Part shown: one piece after another, positions 17,029 to 25,911 of the stretch
Layout: every line of letters begins with the position of its first letter
Position numbering within the stretch: the stretch's first letter is position 1
Source: Chitinophagaceae bacterium
Lineage (GTDB): Bacteria > Bacteroidota > Bacteroidia > Chitinophagales > Chitinophagaceae
Assembly: GCA_947458335.1 (NCBI GenBank)
Contig: CANGYW010000005.1
Span: 1 to 36,140 of the forward strand
Reading direction: 5' to 3'
DNA: 36,140 bases
Program-made: the position numbers and the translations under genes
The notes under the pieces: model-generated
Database searches by the model: none
The model's input: the letters and a program-made list of their open reading frames with translations, nothing else
Told to the model about the DNA's origin: nothing

Positions 17029-18306
17029 ATGTTATATCATTTTTTTGACTGGCTGGCCGAAGAAGGAATTCGCTTTCCGGGCAGTCGTGTCTTTGATTAT
17101 ATCACGTTCCGGACATTACTAGCCATTCTTTTATCGCTGTTTATTACGCTTGTGTATGGAAAGAAACTCATTACTTTTTTACAAAAAAGACAAATCGGGG
17201 AAAGTATTCGTGAAGAGGGGTTGGCTGGCGAGGCCAGTAAAAAAGGAACGCCAACGATGGGAGGTATTATTATAATCCTGGCGATTCTGATTCCTACTTT
17301 GCTATTGGCTGATCTAACCAAGGTGTATGTGCAATTGATGTTAGTGAGTACGGTTTGGCTGGGGATCATCGGATTTATCGACGATTATCTTAAACTCCGT
17401 AGTAAGCGGTTAGCCCAACAGCAAGGAAAAGAGTATAAGAAATCAAATGCCGACGGGCTGGCCGGTTGGTTCAAGATACTAGGTCAGGTAGGCTTGGGTA
17501 TTACCGTTGGCGCAACGTTGTATTTTAATTCCGAGGTGGTCATCTGGCGAGAGTACACCGGCCAGCGTCCGCAAGCAGACAGTACTGTCTTTGCTAAGAC
17601 TTTCAATGGCAAAACACATTATTATGTGTCGACCAAAACTCCCATTACCACCATACCCTTTGTAAAGAATCACGAGTTTAATTATGCAAAGCTGCTACCG
17701 ACCCAATGGCGCGAGTATACCTGGCTGCTGTATATAGCGATCGTCATCTTTATTATCACGGCGGTTTCTAACGGAGCTAATCTAACGGATGGGTTAGATG
17801 GACTCGCTACCGGAACTGCGGCACTGATCGGTGTTTTGCTGGGCATTTTTGCCTATGCCAGCGGTAATCTGGTCTTTGCGGACTATCTCAATATTATGTA
17901 CATCCCCGATCTGGGTGAGCTCTCTATCTACATTGCGGCACTGATTGGCGCTTGTATTGGCTTTCTATGGTACAATTCGTATCCTGCCCAATTATTTATG
18001 GGCGATACAGGCAGTCTGACGTTAGGAGGCATTATTGCAGCCCTATCCATTATTGTTCATAAAGAATTATTGATACCGATCTTTTGTGGGGTGTTTCTGG
18101 TAGAATCATTGAGCGTAATTATCCAAGTCGGCTACTTTAAGTATACGAAAAGAAAATTCGGAGAGGGACAGCGAATTTTTCTCAAGGCACCTATTCATCA
18201 TCATTACCAAGTTAAAGGATATCATGAGGTCAAAATTGTGAATCGATTTTGGATTGTAACGGTGCTCTTGGTGGTATTAAGTATCGTGACCCTAAAACTT
18301 CGGTAA
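17029..18306 (+). CDS. mraY: Phospho-N-acetylmuramoyl-pentapeptide transferase
   Basis: Integral membrane enzyme that makes lipid I from UDP-MurNAc-pentapeptide and undecaprenyl phosphate. 425 residues with about ten membrane segments; catalytic aspartates in FIDDY (118-119) and in NLTDGLDG (251-258), and the histidine-rich PIHHHYQ near the C-terminus. It is some 60 residues longer than E. coli MraY, largely because of a loop at about 168-232 ([10 protein letters not shown] to [13 protein letters not shown]) between two membrane segments, on the periplasmic side if the topology is as in E. coli. Such a loop is, from memory, normal in Bacteroidota. Confidence 0.96.
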   Translation: MLYHFFDWLAEEGIRFPGSRVFDYITFRTLLAILLSLFITLVYGKKLITFLQKRQIGESIREEGLAGEASKKGTPTMGGIIIILAILIPTLLLADLTKVYVQLMLVSTVWLGIIGFIDDYLKLRSKRLAQQQGKEYKKSNADGLAGWFKILGQVGLGITVGATLYFNSEVVIWREYTGQRPQADSTVFAKTFNGKTHYYVSTKTPITTIPFVKNHEFNYAKLLPTQWREYTWLLYIAIVIFIITAVSNGANLTDGLDGLATGTAALIGVLLGIFAYASGNLVFADYLNIMYIPDLGELSIYIAALIGACIGFLWYNSYPAQLFMGDTGSLTLGGIIAALSIIVHKELLIPIFCGVFLVESLSVIIQVGYFKYTKRKFGEGQRIFLKAPIHHHYQVKGYHEVKIVNRFWIVTVLLVVLSIVTLKLR

Positions 18307-18319
18307 GGCGAAGGCTTGT

Positions 18320-19660
18320 ATGGGAAAACGAGTTGTTATACTGGGCGGAGGCGAAAGCGGGGTCGGAGCCGCTTTGCTGGCCAAGCGAAAAGGATACGAG
18401 GTGTTTGTCTCCGACGGAAGTTCTTTGAAAGAAAACTATCGTAATGAACTGTTGAGCGAGGGCATTGCTTTCGAGGAGGGAATGCATACCCTAGATCGAG
18501 TGTTGCAGGCCGATGAAGTAATTAAGAGTCCGGGTATTCCCGAATCGTCTGCGGTGATGAAAGCTATTCGTGCCAAAGGTATTCGGGTGATTAGTGAAGT
18601 AGAACTAGCCTATCGTTATAAGGGAGATAGCCGGATTGTCGCCATTACCGGGAGTAATGGAAAGACTACAACTACCTCATTGGTCTACCAGCTATGCCGT
18701 TGTGCCGGACTCGATGTGGCATTGGTTGGAAATATCGGCTACTCATTTGCCCGACAAGTTGCCCTCGAGCCGCATGAACTCTATGTGGTCGAGATCAGCA
18801 GTTTTCAGCTCGATGATATTGATCAGTTCTGTCCTCATGTGGCGATCTTAACCAATATCACTGAAGATCATCTCGATCGTTACGATTACGTTTTCTTGAA
18901 TTATATCAATAGCAAGTTTAGGATCACCATGAATCAAGGCCCCGCCGATTTTTTTATCTACTGTGCCGATGATGCGGTGACCCAGACCTACCTTAAAAAT
19001 TTTAGTATATCATCTAACCAACTACCCATTAGCATGAAAAGAGAAGTATCACCTGGTGCATTTATCAAAGACGGAGACATGTACGTGCGGACCGGCAACG
19101 AAGTGATGACGATGAGCGTCTTCGACTTTGCGCTAAAGGGAAAGCATAACCAGTACAACACGATGGCAGCTTGTGTGGCAGCGGCAACGCTCGATATTCG
19201 CAAAGACAAGATTCGCGATGCTGTGCAGCATTTTGAGCAATTAGAACACCGTATGGAATATGTGGCTACGGTACGTGGCGTTGAATTTATCAACGATAGT
19301 AAGGCCACGAATGTGAATTCTACTTGGTATGCGCTCGAAAGTATGACAAGCCCTACCATTCTTATTTTAGGAGGTGTCGATAAAGGAAACGATTACTCGC
19401 TGCTGGCCGAAGGCATTCGCGATAAGGTAAAAGCCATTATCTGTCTTGGTAAAGACACTAAAAAGATTCATGAAGCCTTTGGTAAGATCGTTAATGTGTT
19501 GGTCGATACGCATAGCGCCGAAGAGGCCGTGCAAACGGCATTTCATCTGGCTGCCAAGGGAGATACAGTCTTGCTAAGTCCGGCCTGCGCCAGTTTTGAT
19601 TTGTTCAAAAATTACGAGGATCGTGGCCAGCAATTTAAAAAAGCTGTAAAAGATCTCTAA
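18320..19660 (+). CDS. murD: UDP-MurNAc-L-alanine:D-glutamate ligase
   Basis: Cytoplasmic Mur ligase that adds D-glutamate to UDP-MurNAc-L-Ala. 446 residues: an N-terminal Rossmann-like domain (VVILGGGESGVGAA), the ATP loop TGSNGKTTT at about 110-118, NITEDHLDRY in the central domain, FINDSKATNVNST and the C-terminal LILGGVDKG and LSPACASFDLFKNYEDRG, the last being the standard MurD ending. It lies 13 bases after mraY and 3 before ftsW. Confidence 0.97.
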   Translation: MGKRVVILGGGESGVGAALLAKRKGYEVFVSDGSSLKENYRNELLSEGIAFEEGMHTLDRVLQADEVIKSPGIPESSAVMKAIRAKGIRVISEVELAYRYKGDSRIVAITGSNGKTTTTSLVYQLCRCAGLDVALVGNIGYSFARQVALEPHELYVVEISSFQLDDIDQFCPHVAILTNITEDHLDRYDYVFLNYINSKFRITMNQGPADFFIYCADDAVTQTYLKNFSISSNQLPISMKREVSPGAFIKDGDMYVRTGNEVMTMSVFDFALKGKHNQYNTMAACVAAATLDIRKDKIRDAVQHFEQLEHRMEYVATVRGVEFINDSKATNVNSTWYALESMTSPTILILGGVDKGNDYSLLAEGIRDKVKAIICLGKDTKKIHEAFGKIVNVLVDTHSAEEAVQTAFHLAAKGDTVLLSPACASFDLFKNYEDRGQQFKKAVKDL

Positions 19661-19663
19661 TCA

Positions 19664-20941
19664 ATGGAAGCTCCCCGCGACATACGACTGACCGATCTGC
19701 GTAGCAGCTTTACCACCGATAATCTGCTCAGGAAGACCCGTGGTGATAAAGTAATCTGGGCTTTAGTGGTAGTGCTTACCCTGGTGTCGTTGCTGGCGGT
19801 CTACAGTGCGACTGGCTCACTGGCGTATAAAAATTATAAGGGAAATACCGAGGTATATCTGTTTAAGCAAGTCGTCTTTATTTTAGGAGGATTACTAGTT
19901 ATTTACTTCGCACATCTAGTCAACTATACCTTTTATTCTAAGGCAGCTCGTATTGTTTTTTTGATCTCGCTACCATTACTTTTTTATACATTATTCTTTG
20001 GGGTCAAGATGAACGAGGGCAGTCGCTGGATCAAATTGCCCATTATCAATATGACCATGCAGACCTCCGATCTGGCAAAGCTGGCCTTGTTCATGTATCT
20101 GGCAAGGCTATTGAGCAAGAAGCAAGATATGATCAAGGATTTCAAAAAGGGATATCTGATGGTTATTTGGCCTGTGCTCTTGACTTGTATGCTGATTGCT
20201 CCGGCCAATCTTTCTACCGCACTGCTGCTGGGGGCTAGTTGTTTGCTGCTACTTTTTATTGGAAGAGCCAGTGCCAAGCATCTCTTGCTTACTATGGGAT
20301 TAGCCATGATCCCGATCCTGTTGTTGATCGCTACGGCAGTCGTGCGCCATCACAGCGAAAGCAGCGAGGAGCCGACCTCGGTCAAAGCCTCTACTTCGGC
20401 GCTTACCGCTAGGGTGGATACCTGGATAAATCGAGTAGAGACCTTTATTTATGGTGGTCAGGATAGTGACACCGATGCCTACCAGGTCAATCAGGCTAAG
20501 GTGGCTATTTCGAAAGGAGGATTATTGGGGGTGGGTCCTGGTAACAGTACCACGCGCGACTTTTTACCGCAGGCCTATAACGATTTTATTTATGCCATCA
20601 TTATAGAAGAATACGGAATACTAGGAGGAAGTTTTATGGTCTTTATCTACTTGGTATTCCTGTTTCGTTGTATCAGAATATTTAAACGATGTCCGTTTGC
20701 CTTTGGAGCATTTTTGGCACTGGGGCTCAGTTTTACGCTGGTTATTCAAGCGTTGGCCAATATGGCGGTAACCGTCAACCTGTTTCCAGTAACAGGGGTT
20801 ACGCTTCCACTCGTGAGCATGGGAGGAAGTAGTTTCATTTTTACTTGTTTGGCCATCGGTATCATTTTGAGTGTAGCGCGAAATGTAGAACAACTCGAGG
20901 GAAAGGCAGAAGAGAAAATGGTTAAACCGGCTGCTGCATGA
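19664..20941 (+). CDS. ftsW: Septal peptidoglycan glycosyltransferase FtsW
   Basis: SEDS-family polymerase that extends glycan strands from lipid II at the septum together with FtsI. 425 residues, about ten membrane segments beginning at about 28 (VIWALVVVLTLVSLLAVYS), NEGSRWIKLP in the expected early loop, and KGGLLGVGPGNSTTRDFLPQAYNDFI, the SEDS signature with an acidic residue pair further on (IIIEEYG). LPLVSMGGSS closes the family pattern. RodA is the alternative but position within dcw points to FtsW. Its stop overlaps the murG start (ATGA). Confidence 0.95.
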   Translation: MEAPRDIRLTDLRSSFTTDNLLRKTRGDKVIWALVVVLTLVSLLAVYSATGSLAYKNYKGNTEVYLFKQVVFILGGLLVIYFAHLVNYTFYSKAARIVFLISLPLLFYTLFFGVKMNEGSRWIKLPIINMTMQTSDLAKLALFMYLARLLSKKQDMIKDFKKGYLMVIWPVLLTCMLIAPANLSTALLLGASCLLLLFIGRASAKHLLLTMGLAMIPILLLIATAVVRHHSESSEEPTSVKASTSALTARVDTWINRVETFIYGGQDSDTDAYQVNQAKVAISKGGLLGVGPGNSTTRDFLPQAYNDFIYAIIIEEYGILGGSFMVFIYLVFLFRCIRIFKRCPFAFGAFLALGLSFTLVIQALANMAVTVNLFPVTGVTLPLVSMGGSSFIFTCLAIGIILSVARNVEQLEGKAEEKMVKPAAA

Positions 20942-22032
20942 GCTCTAGAATTCTGATAGCGGGTGGAGGAACGGGAGGACATATTTTTCCTGCGCTGGCC
21001 ATAGCAGGAGCGATCAAGAAGCTAGAGCCTTTGGCATCGATCTTGTTCGTGGGGGCCAAGGGAAAAATGGAAATGGAGAAAGTACCCCAGGCTGGTTATT
21101 CGATTGTGGGGTTAGATATAGTAGGATTCGATAGAAGTTCTTTGACAAAAAATGTTGCACTGCCCTTTAAGCTGGTCAAAAGCTTTTGGCAAGTCAGAAA
21201 CATCTTGCGGCACTTTCGTCCGGATGCTGTACTGGGCGTGGGAGGTTACTCCAGCTTTCCGGTATTGCGTTATGCGCAGGTAAAGGGTATCCCGACTTTT
21301 TTGCATGAGTCCAATGCGTATGCGGGAAAGTCCAATCAATTGCTGGCTAAGCGGGCAACTGCCATTTTTACCGGCGTATCTGGTTTAGAGCGATTCTTTT
21401 CATCGCAAAAGATCTTTTTTACCGGTAATCCGGTCAGAGCCTCTATTTGTGGTGTACTGCCCGATCGAGAAACGGCAAGAGCTTTCTTTGGGCTGTCTGT
21501 ACATCAACCTGTGCTACTGGTAATGGGAGGCAGCTTGGGAGCCCGCTCTATTAACCAGGCCATTGATGACGGAATGGAACAACTAAAGCGCAACGGTATT
21601 CAATTGATCTGGCAAACCGGTAAGTCCTATGCAGAACAAGCAGCGAAGCGTGTCGCTGGTTATAGCGGGTGTTACACGGCCGACTTTATTCAACAAATGG
21701 AGATGGCCTATGCCGCTGCTGATGTAGTAATAGCTCGGGCCGGTGCCATGACAGTAGCTGAATTAGCGGTAGTCGCTAAGCCGGTATTATTCGTTCCGTT
21801 TCCCTTGGCAGCCGAAGATCATCAGCGAGTCAATGCCGAGCAGCTCGTTAGCAAGCAAGCTGCCTTGTTGATTGCAGATGCAGAGGCGGGTGTTTCGTTA
21901 GTTCCCGCTGCCATCGCACTTTGCCTAGATGTAACAAAGCAGCAAGTGCTCAGTAGGGCCATTGCATCGTTTGCGGTTCGGGATGCTGCTGAGAAGGTGG
22001 CGATAGAACTTATCAGGCAATTGAAAAAGTAA
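20938..22032 (+). CDS. murG: UDP-GlcNAc:lipid I N-acetylglucosamine transferase
   Basis: Peripheral membrane glycosyltransferase that converts lipid I to lipid II. 364 residues with the glycine loop GGGTGGHIFPA (9-19), GVGGYSSFPVL, HESNAYAGKSN, the second glycine-rich GGSLGARSIN and the UDP-binding RAGAMTVAELA. The start ATG overlaps the TGA of ftsW by 4 bases, so translation is probably coupled. murC follows after a single base. Confidence 0.97.
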   Translation: MSSRILIAGGGTGGHIFPALAIAGAIKKLEPLASILFVGAKGKMEMEKVPQAGYSIVGLDIVGFDRSSLTKNVALPFKLVKSFWQVRNILRHFRPDAVLGVGGYSSFPVLRYAQVKGIPTFLHESNAYAGKSNQLLAKRATAIFTGVSGLERFFSSQKIFFTGNPVRASICGVLPDRETARAFFGLSVHQPVLLVMGGSLGARSINQAIDDGMEQLKRNGIQLIWQTGKSYAEQAAKRVAGYSGCYTADFIQQMEMAYAAADVVIARAGAMTVAELAVVAKPVLFVPFPLAAEDHQRVNAEQLVSKQAALLIADAEAGVSLVPAAIALCLDVTKQQVLSRAIASFAVRDAAEKVAIELIRQLKK

Positions 22033-22033
22033 A

Positions 22034-23455
22034 ATGAGATCAACAATCGATACAACGCTTTTGCAAGAGTCCTTTCGGATAGGAGGAGGGCTACGCGAAC
22101 TCTGTTTTATTGGTATCGGAGGTATTGGTATGAGTGCACTGGCCCGATTTTTTCACGAGCAAGGTGTTAAAGTAACTGGCTATGATAAAACACCCAGTGC
22201 ACTGACCCGTTCGCTAGAAGATTCGGGTATAGCGGTGCATTATAGCGAAGATCTAGCAGCGGTGGCTCGTTCGGCCGATGCAGTGGTGTATACGCCGGCT
22301 GTTCCGTCTACGCATCTCGAGCTACGCTGGTATAAAGAAAATGGATACACGCTATGGAAAAGAAGCGATCTGCTACAACAGATCACTAATCGTTCTTTGA
22401 ATGTTTGTATAGCCGGTACACACGGAAAGACCACCACCTCTACTCTCGTGGCACATTTGTTGCGGCACAGTGGTTTTGGGGGGAATGCTTTTTTAGGAGG
22501 TATCGCCGCTAACTACGGAACCAATCATTGGAGTAGCCAGGTAAACTGTTGCGTTGTTGAAGCAGATGAGTACGACCGGAGTTTTTTAAAGTTGCTACCT
22601 CATATCGCGTTGATCAGTGCTATGGATCCTGACCATCTCGATATCTACGGAGATGTCGCTTCGATGGAACAGGCCTTTATTGATTTTAGTGCTCTGATCC
22701 CGAAGGGAGGGTTGCTGGTGTATAAGTGGGGACTACCCAGGGCTGGAGATCTTAAAGGACCGCAGAAGCTCAGCTATCACGCACGTAACGAAAGTGCCGA
22801 TTGCTATGCCGTAAATGCTATAGTATCCGATGGCGGCTATCGCTTTACCGCGGTAATTGATGGAGAACGGATCGGTGATCTTTTTTTACCGATGGGTGGA
22901 TGGCATAATGTCGAAAATGCCATTGGGGCCATTACGGTAGCAAGAGCACTCGGACTTAGTGTAGAGTCTATTCGCGAAGCACTGGCTTGTTTTAAGGGTG
23001 TGCAACGTCGCTTTGAAAAGCTCATTGATAACGATCGGTTGGTATTGATCGATGACTATGCGCATCATCCCGAGGAATTGCGGGTGTTGATAGAGGGCGT
23101 TCGTTCGCTGTATCCAACGGCAACTTGTACGATCTTATTTCAACCGCATTTATACTCTCGTACGCGCGATTTAGCCAAGGAGTTTGCACAGGCCCTGGCT
23201 ACTGCAGATCGGGTAGTGTTACTGCCGCTCTACCCAGCTCGTGAGTTGCCAATAGAGGGGGTAAGTAGCGAATTGATCGGATCGTTACTATATGATGTAC
23301 CACTGGTATATCTCGAGGGAGATGCCGTGGTCGAGTGGGTAGAAGAGGAATATCACCGGAGGAGATCGACCGGTCAACAGGTATTTGTTATAGCGGGCGC
23401 TGGCGATATTGATCGGTTGCCAGCATCGATAAAAAAAAGAATAGAAAATAGTTAA
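22034..23455 (+). CDS. murC: UDP-MurNAc:L-alanine ligase
   Basis: First Mur ligase, adding L-Ala to UDP-MurNAc. 473 residues: GIGGIGMSALA at 27-37, the ATP loop GTHGKTTTSTL beginning at G128, EADEYDRSFL and later DDYAHHPEEL and FQPHLYSRTRDL, all diagnostic of MurC. A run of eight A residues lies just before the stop (SIKKRIENS). It begins one base after murG and ends 14 bases before ftsQ. In the pathway it acts before murD although its gene comes later. Confidence 0.97.
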   Translation: MRSTIDTTLLQESFRIGGGLRELCFIGIGGIGMSALARFFHEQGVKVTGYDKTPSALTRSLEDSGIAVHYSEDLAAVARSADAVVYTPAVPSTHLELRWYKENGYTLWKRSDLLQQITNRSLNVCIAGTHGKTTTSTLVAHLLRHSGFGGNAFLGGIAANYGTNHWSSQVNCCVVEADEYDRSFLKLLPHIALISAMDPDHLDIYGDVASMEQAFIDFSALIPKGGLLVYKWGLPRAGDLKGPQKLSYHARNESADCYAVNAIVSDGGYRFTAVIDGERIGDLFLPMGGWHNVENAIGAITVARALGLSVESIREALACFKGVQRRFEKLIDNDRLVLIDDYAHHPEELRVLIEGVRSLYPTATCTILFQPHLYSRTRDLAKEFAQALATADRVVLLPLYPARELPIEGVSSELIGSLLYDVPLVYLEGDAVVEWVEEEYHRRRSTGQQVFVIAGAGDIDRLPASIKKRIENS

Positions 23456-23469
23456 ACAGGTATAAAGAA

Positions 23470-24474
23470 TTGAATTTTAAAAGAACCATACAACGCATTT
23501 TGTTTGTTGCCTTCTGGCTATCAGTAGGCACTGGTATGATATTGTTACTGGCCGCCGCTATTCGGGGTCGTAACAAAGAGAAGCTTCGCGCCTATACCAT
23601 CGAAATAAAGGCTGGACCTGGAGGTGCCTTTTTGACCGAAGGTGATGTAGAGGAATTATTACAACACTCCACGGCCGGTGTAAGAGGCGAGCGGTTGGGT
23701 CTCTTTAATCTTCGGCTGGTAGAACAAAAGATTAAATCGCATATCAGGATAAGGGATGCCCAACTGTATTTTGATAACCAGGATGTGTTACATGTGCAGG
23801 TACAAGAAAAAGTGCCGCTGGCTCGATTGTTTACCGTGAGCGGAGGCTCTACTTATTTGGATGAGCAAGGAAGGTTGATGCCCTTGTCTTTGATCAAGAC
23901 CATTAAGGTGCCCGTATTTACCGGACTCTCCGACTCGGTGCTTTCAAGAAAACCGGATACAGTTTTATTGCAACAGGTCTTTGCGATGGCACAGTATTTG
24001 GCACGTGATTCATTTTGGGCTTCGCAAGTGGCACAGATCGACTATACGTCTGCTCAAGAGTGGGAATTAATACCGGTCGTTGGTGATCACGTGGTAAAAT
24101 TGGGAAGTCTCACCGATATCGAAGCAAAGTTGCGTAGGCTGATGATCTTCTACCAACAGGTATTGAGCAAAACTGGACTGAGTCGCTACCGAATGATCGA
24201 TGTACGCTTTAATGGACAGGTCATAGCCGGTAGTATGAGCAGTGCTCGGGTAGATTCCTTACAATTAAGAAGAAGTGTAGAAAAATTATTACGAGATGCA
24301 ACGGAAGCCGAAAATGATACTATCGTGCGTGTTCTTCCTAAGCCTTTACAACCCTTATTGCCCGACGATCCCAATCCCACGCTCCTTGAATTAAAGACGG
24401 TCTTGCCAGGTGCCACAAAAACAGACACTACTCAATCGGTCATATCCATACAAAAAAAATCAAACAACAACTAA
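23470..24474 (+). CDS. ftsQ: Cell division protein FtsQ
   Basis: 334-residue bitopic protein linking the Z-ring to the FtsW-FtsI synthase. Short cytoplasmic N-terminus, one membrane segment (about 10-31), a POTRA-like domain (about 40-110, from TIEIKAGPGGAFLTEGDVEELL) and a beta domain ending near 270; then a Pro-rich tail of about 60 residues. Sequence similarity to model FtsQ proteins is low; the call rests on architecture and on location between murC and ftsA. The start is TTG at 23470. Confidence 0.9.
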   Translation: MNFKRTIQRILFVAFWLSVGTGMILLLAAAIRGRNKEKLRAYTIEIKAGPGGAFLTEGDVEELLQHSTAGVRGERLGLFNLRLVEQKIKSHIRIRDAQLYFDNQDVLHVQVQEKVPLARLFTVSGGSTYLDEQGRLMPLSLIKTIKVPVFTGLSDSVLSRKPDTVLLQQVFAMAQYLARDSFWASQVAQIDYTSAQEWELIPVVGDHVVKLGSLTDIEAKLRRLMIFYQQVLSKTGLSRYRMIDVRFNGQVIAGSMSSARVDSLQLRRSVEKLLRDATEAENDTIVRVLPKPLQPLLPDDPNPTLLELKTVLPGATKTDTTQSVISIQKKSNNN

Positions 24475-24484
24475 ACCACTTATT

Positions 24485-25864
24485 ATGAACAACGAAAACC
24501 CCATCATTGTCGGTCTCGACATCGGCACTACCAAGATTGCCGTGATTGCCGGTAGAAAAAATGAGTTCGGCAAACTCGAGATTCTCGGTTTTGGTAAAGC
24601 CAACTCTAATGGTGTCAAGCATGGCCAGGTGCTTAACATCGATGAAACAATCAAGGCCATTCGCACGGCCCTTGATAATTGTTTTGCCTCGAATCCTAAC
24701 CTCGATATTAATGAGGTATACGTAGGAATTGCGGGTCATCATATTAAAAGCTTGCAAACAAGAGGAGATATGGTCCGCCAGCGTACAGAAGAAGAAGTGG
24801 CCCAGCACGAGATCGATAAACTGGTCGATGATCAGCGTAAGACCTACATTCCTGCAGGCGATCAGATCATCGATGTAATTCCACAGGAATTTACAGTTGA
24901 TAATATTCCCAACATCGCTAACCCTATTGGTTATGGAGGCGTTAAGATCGGTGCTAATTTTCATATTATAACCGGCGATAAGAATGCCATTCGTAATATC
25001 AACAGGAGCGTAGAAAAAGCAGGATTGATCACCAAAGACCTGGTGTTGCAACCCCTGGCCTCTTCTGCTGCCGTTATGGGGCAAGAAGATCTTGAGGCGG
25101 GGGTAGCTATTGTGGATATTGGAGGGGGTACCACCGACCTGGCTGTCTTTAATGAAGGTATTTTGAAGCATACGGCCGTGATTCCTTTTGCCGGTGAGAA
25201 TATTACCAATGATATCAAATCAGGATTAGGTGTATTAAAGACGCAAGCAGAGCAGATGAAAGTGCAATTCGGAAGTGCCCTTGCCAACGAGGCCAAGGCC
25301 AATGCCTATATCACTATTCCCGGTTTGCGGGGTATGCCTGCCAAAGAGATCAGCGTAAAAAATCTGGCGAATATCATTCAAGCGCGCATGAGTGAGATTA
25401 TGGATTTTGTAACCTATCATCTCAAACAGGTCGGGTTAGATAATAAAGCGTTGAATGGAGGTATTATCTTAACCGGTGGAGGTTCACAACTAAAGCATTT
25501 GATTCAGTTAACCGAATATGTAACCGGACTCAATGCTAGGATCGGATTTCCAAATGAGCACTTGGCCGCTGGTCATATCGAAGAACTATCCAAGCCTACG
25601 TACTCTACTTGCATCGGCCTTATCCTAAAAGGGTATGATGATTATGAGCACAATCGCAAAGATTTTGAAAAGGGATATCGTCAAGTACAAGTACCCGATG
25701 GACTGCGTCGTGGTCAGACCGTAAATACACCAGAGACGCTAGAAGCTGAGGGTGTGAGTGAAGACCAGATGAAACATCGTCGTAACCTCACTGGCTTCTG
25801 GAGTAAGTTCAAAGACCGTATCATTGATTTATTTAAAGAAGAAGAGGACAAACACCTCGGATAA
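24485..25864 (+). CDS. ftsA: Cell division protein FtsA
   Basis: Actin-like ATPase that tethers FtsZ to the membrane. The track ORF starts at 24410 inside ftsQ, but the ATG at 24485 gives MNNENPIIVGLDIGTTK, the normal N-terminus, and 459 residues. The phosphate-1 loop is GLDIGTTKIAV, phosphate-2 is IVDIGGGTTDLAVF (D211), and the adenosine motif is ILTGGGSQL. The C-terminus (FWSKFKDRIIDLFKEEE) is an amphipathic helix, the membrane-targeting element. A 243-residue antisense ORF over this gene is a shadow. ftsZ follows after 47 bases. Confidence 0.96.
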   Translation: MNNENPIIVGLDIGTTKIAVIAGRKNEFGKLEILGFGKANSNGVKHGQVLNIDETIKAIRTALDNCFASNPNLDINEVYVGIAGHHIKSLQTRGDMVRQRTEEEVAQHEIDKLVDDQRKTYIPAGDQIIDVIPQEFTVDNIPNIANPIGYGGVKIGANFHIITGDKNAIRNINRSVEKAGLITKDLVLQPLASSAAVMGQEDLEAGVAIVDIGGGTTDLAVFNEGILKHTAVIPFAGENITNDIKSGLGVLKTQAEQMKVQFGSALANEAKANAYITIPGLRGMPAKEISVKNLANIIQARMSEIMDFVTYHLKQVGLDNKALNGGIILTGGGSQLKHLIQLTEYVTGLNARIGFPNEHLAAGHIEELSKPTYSTCIGLILKGYDDYEHNRKDFEKGYRQVQVPDGLRRGQTVNTPETLEAEGVSEDQMKHRRNLTGFWSKFKDRIIDLFKEEEDKHLG

Positions 25865-25911
25865 AAATCAATCCCACTAACCCATTCGAAATATTCCAAA
25901 ATCTAACGCTC

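Noticed and set aside
24440-25171. 243-residue minus-strand ORF opposite ftsA
   Set aside because: It lies wholly antisense to a secure gene, has no recognisable motif and reflects the codon bias of the sense strand.
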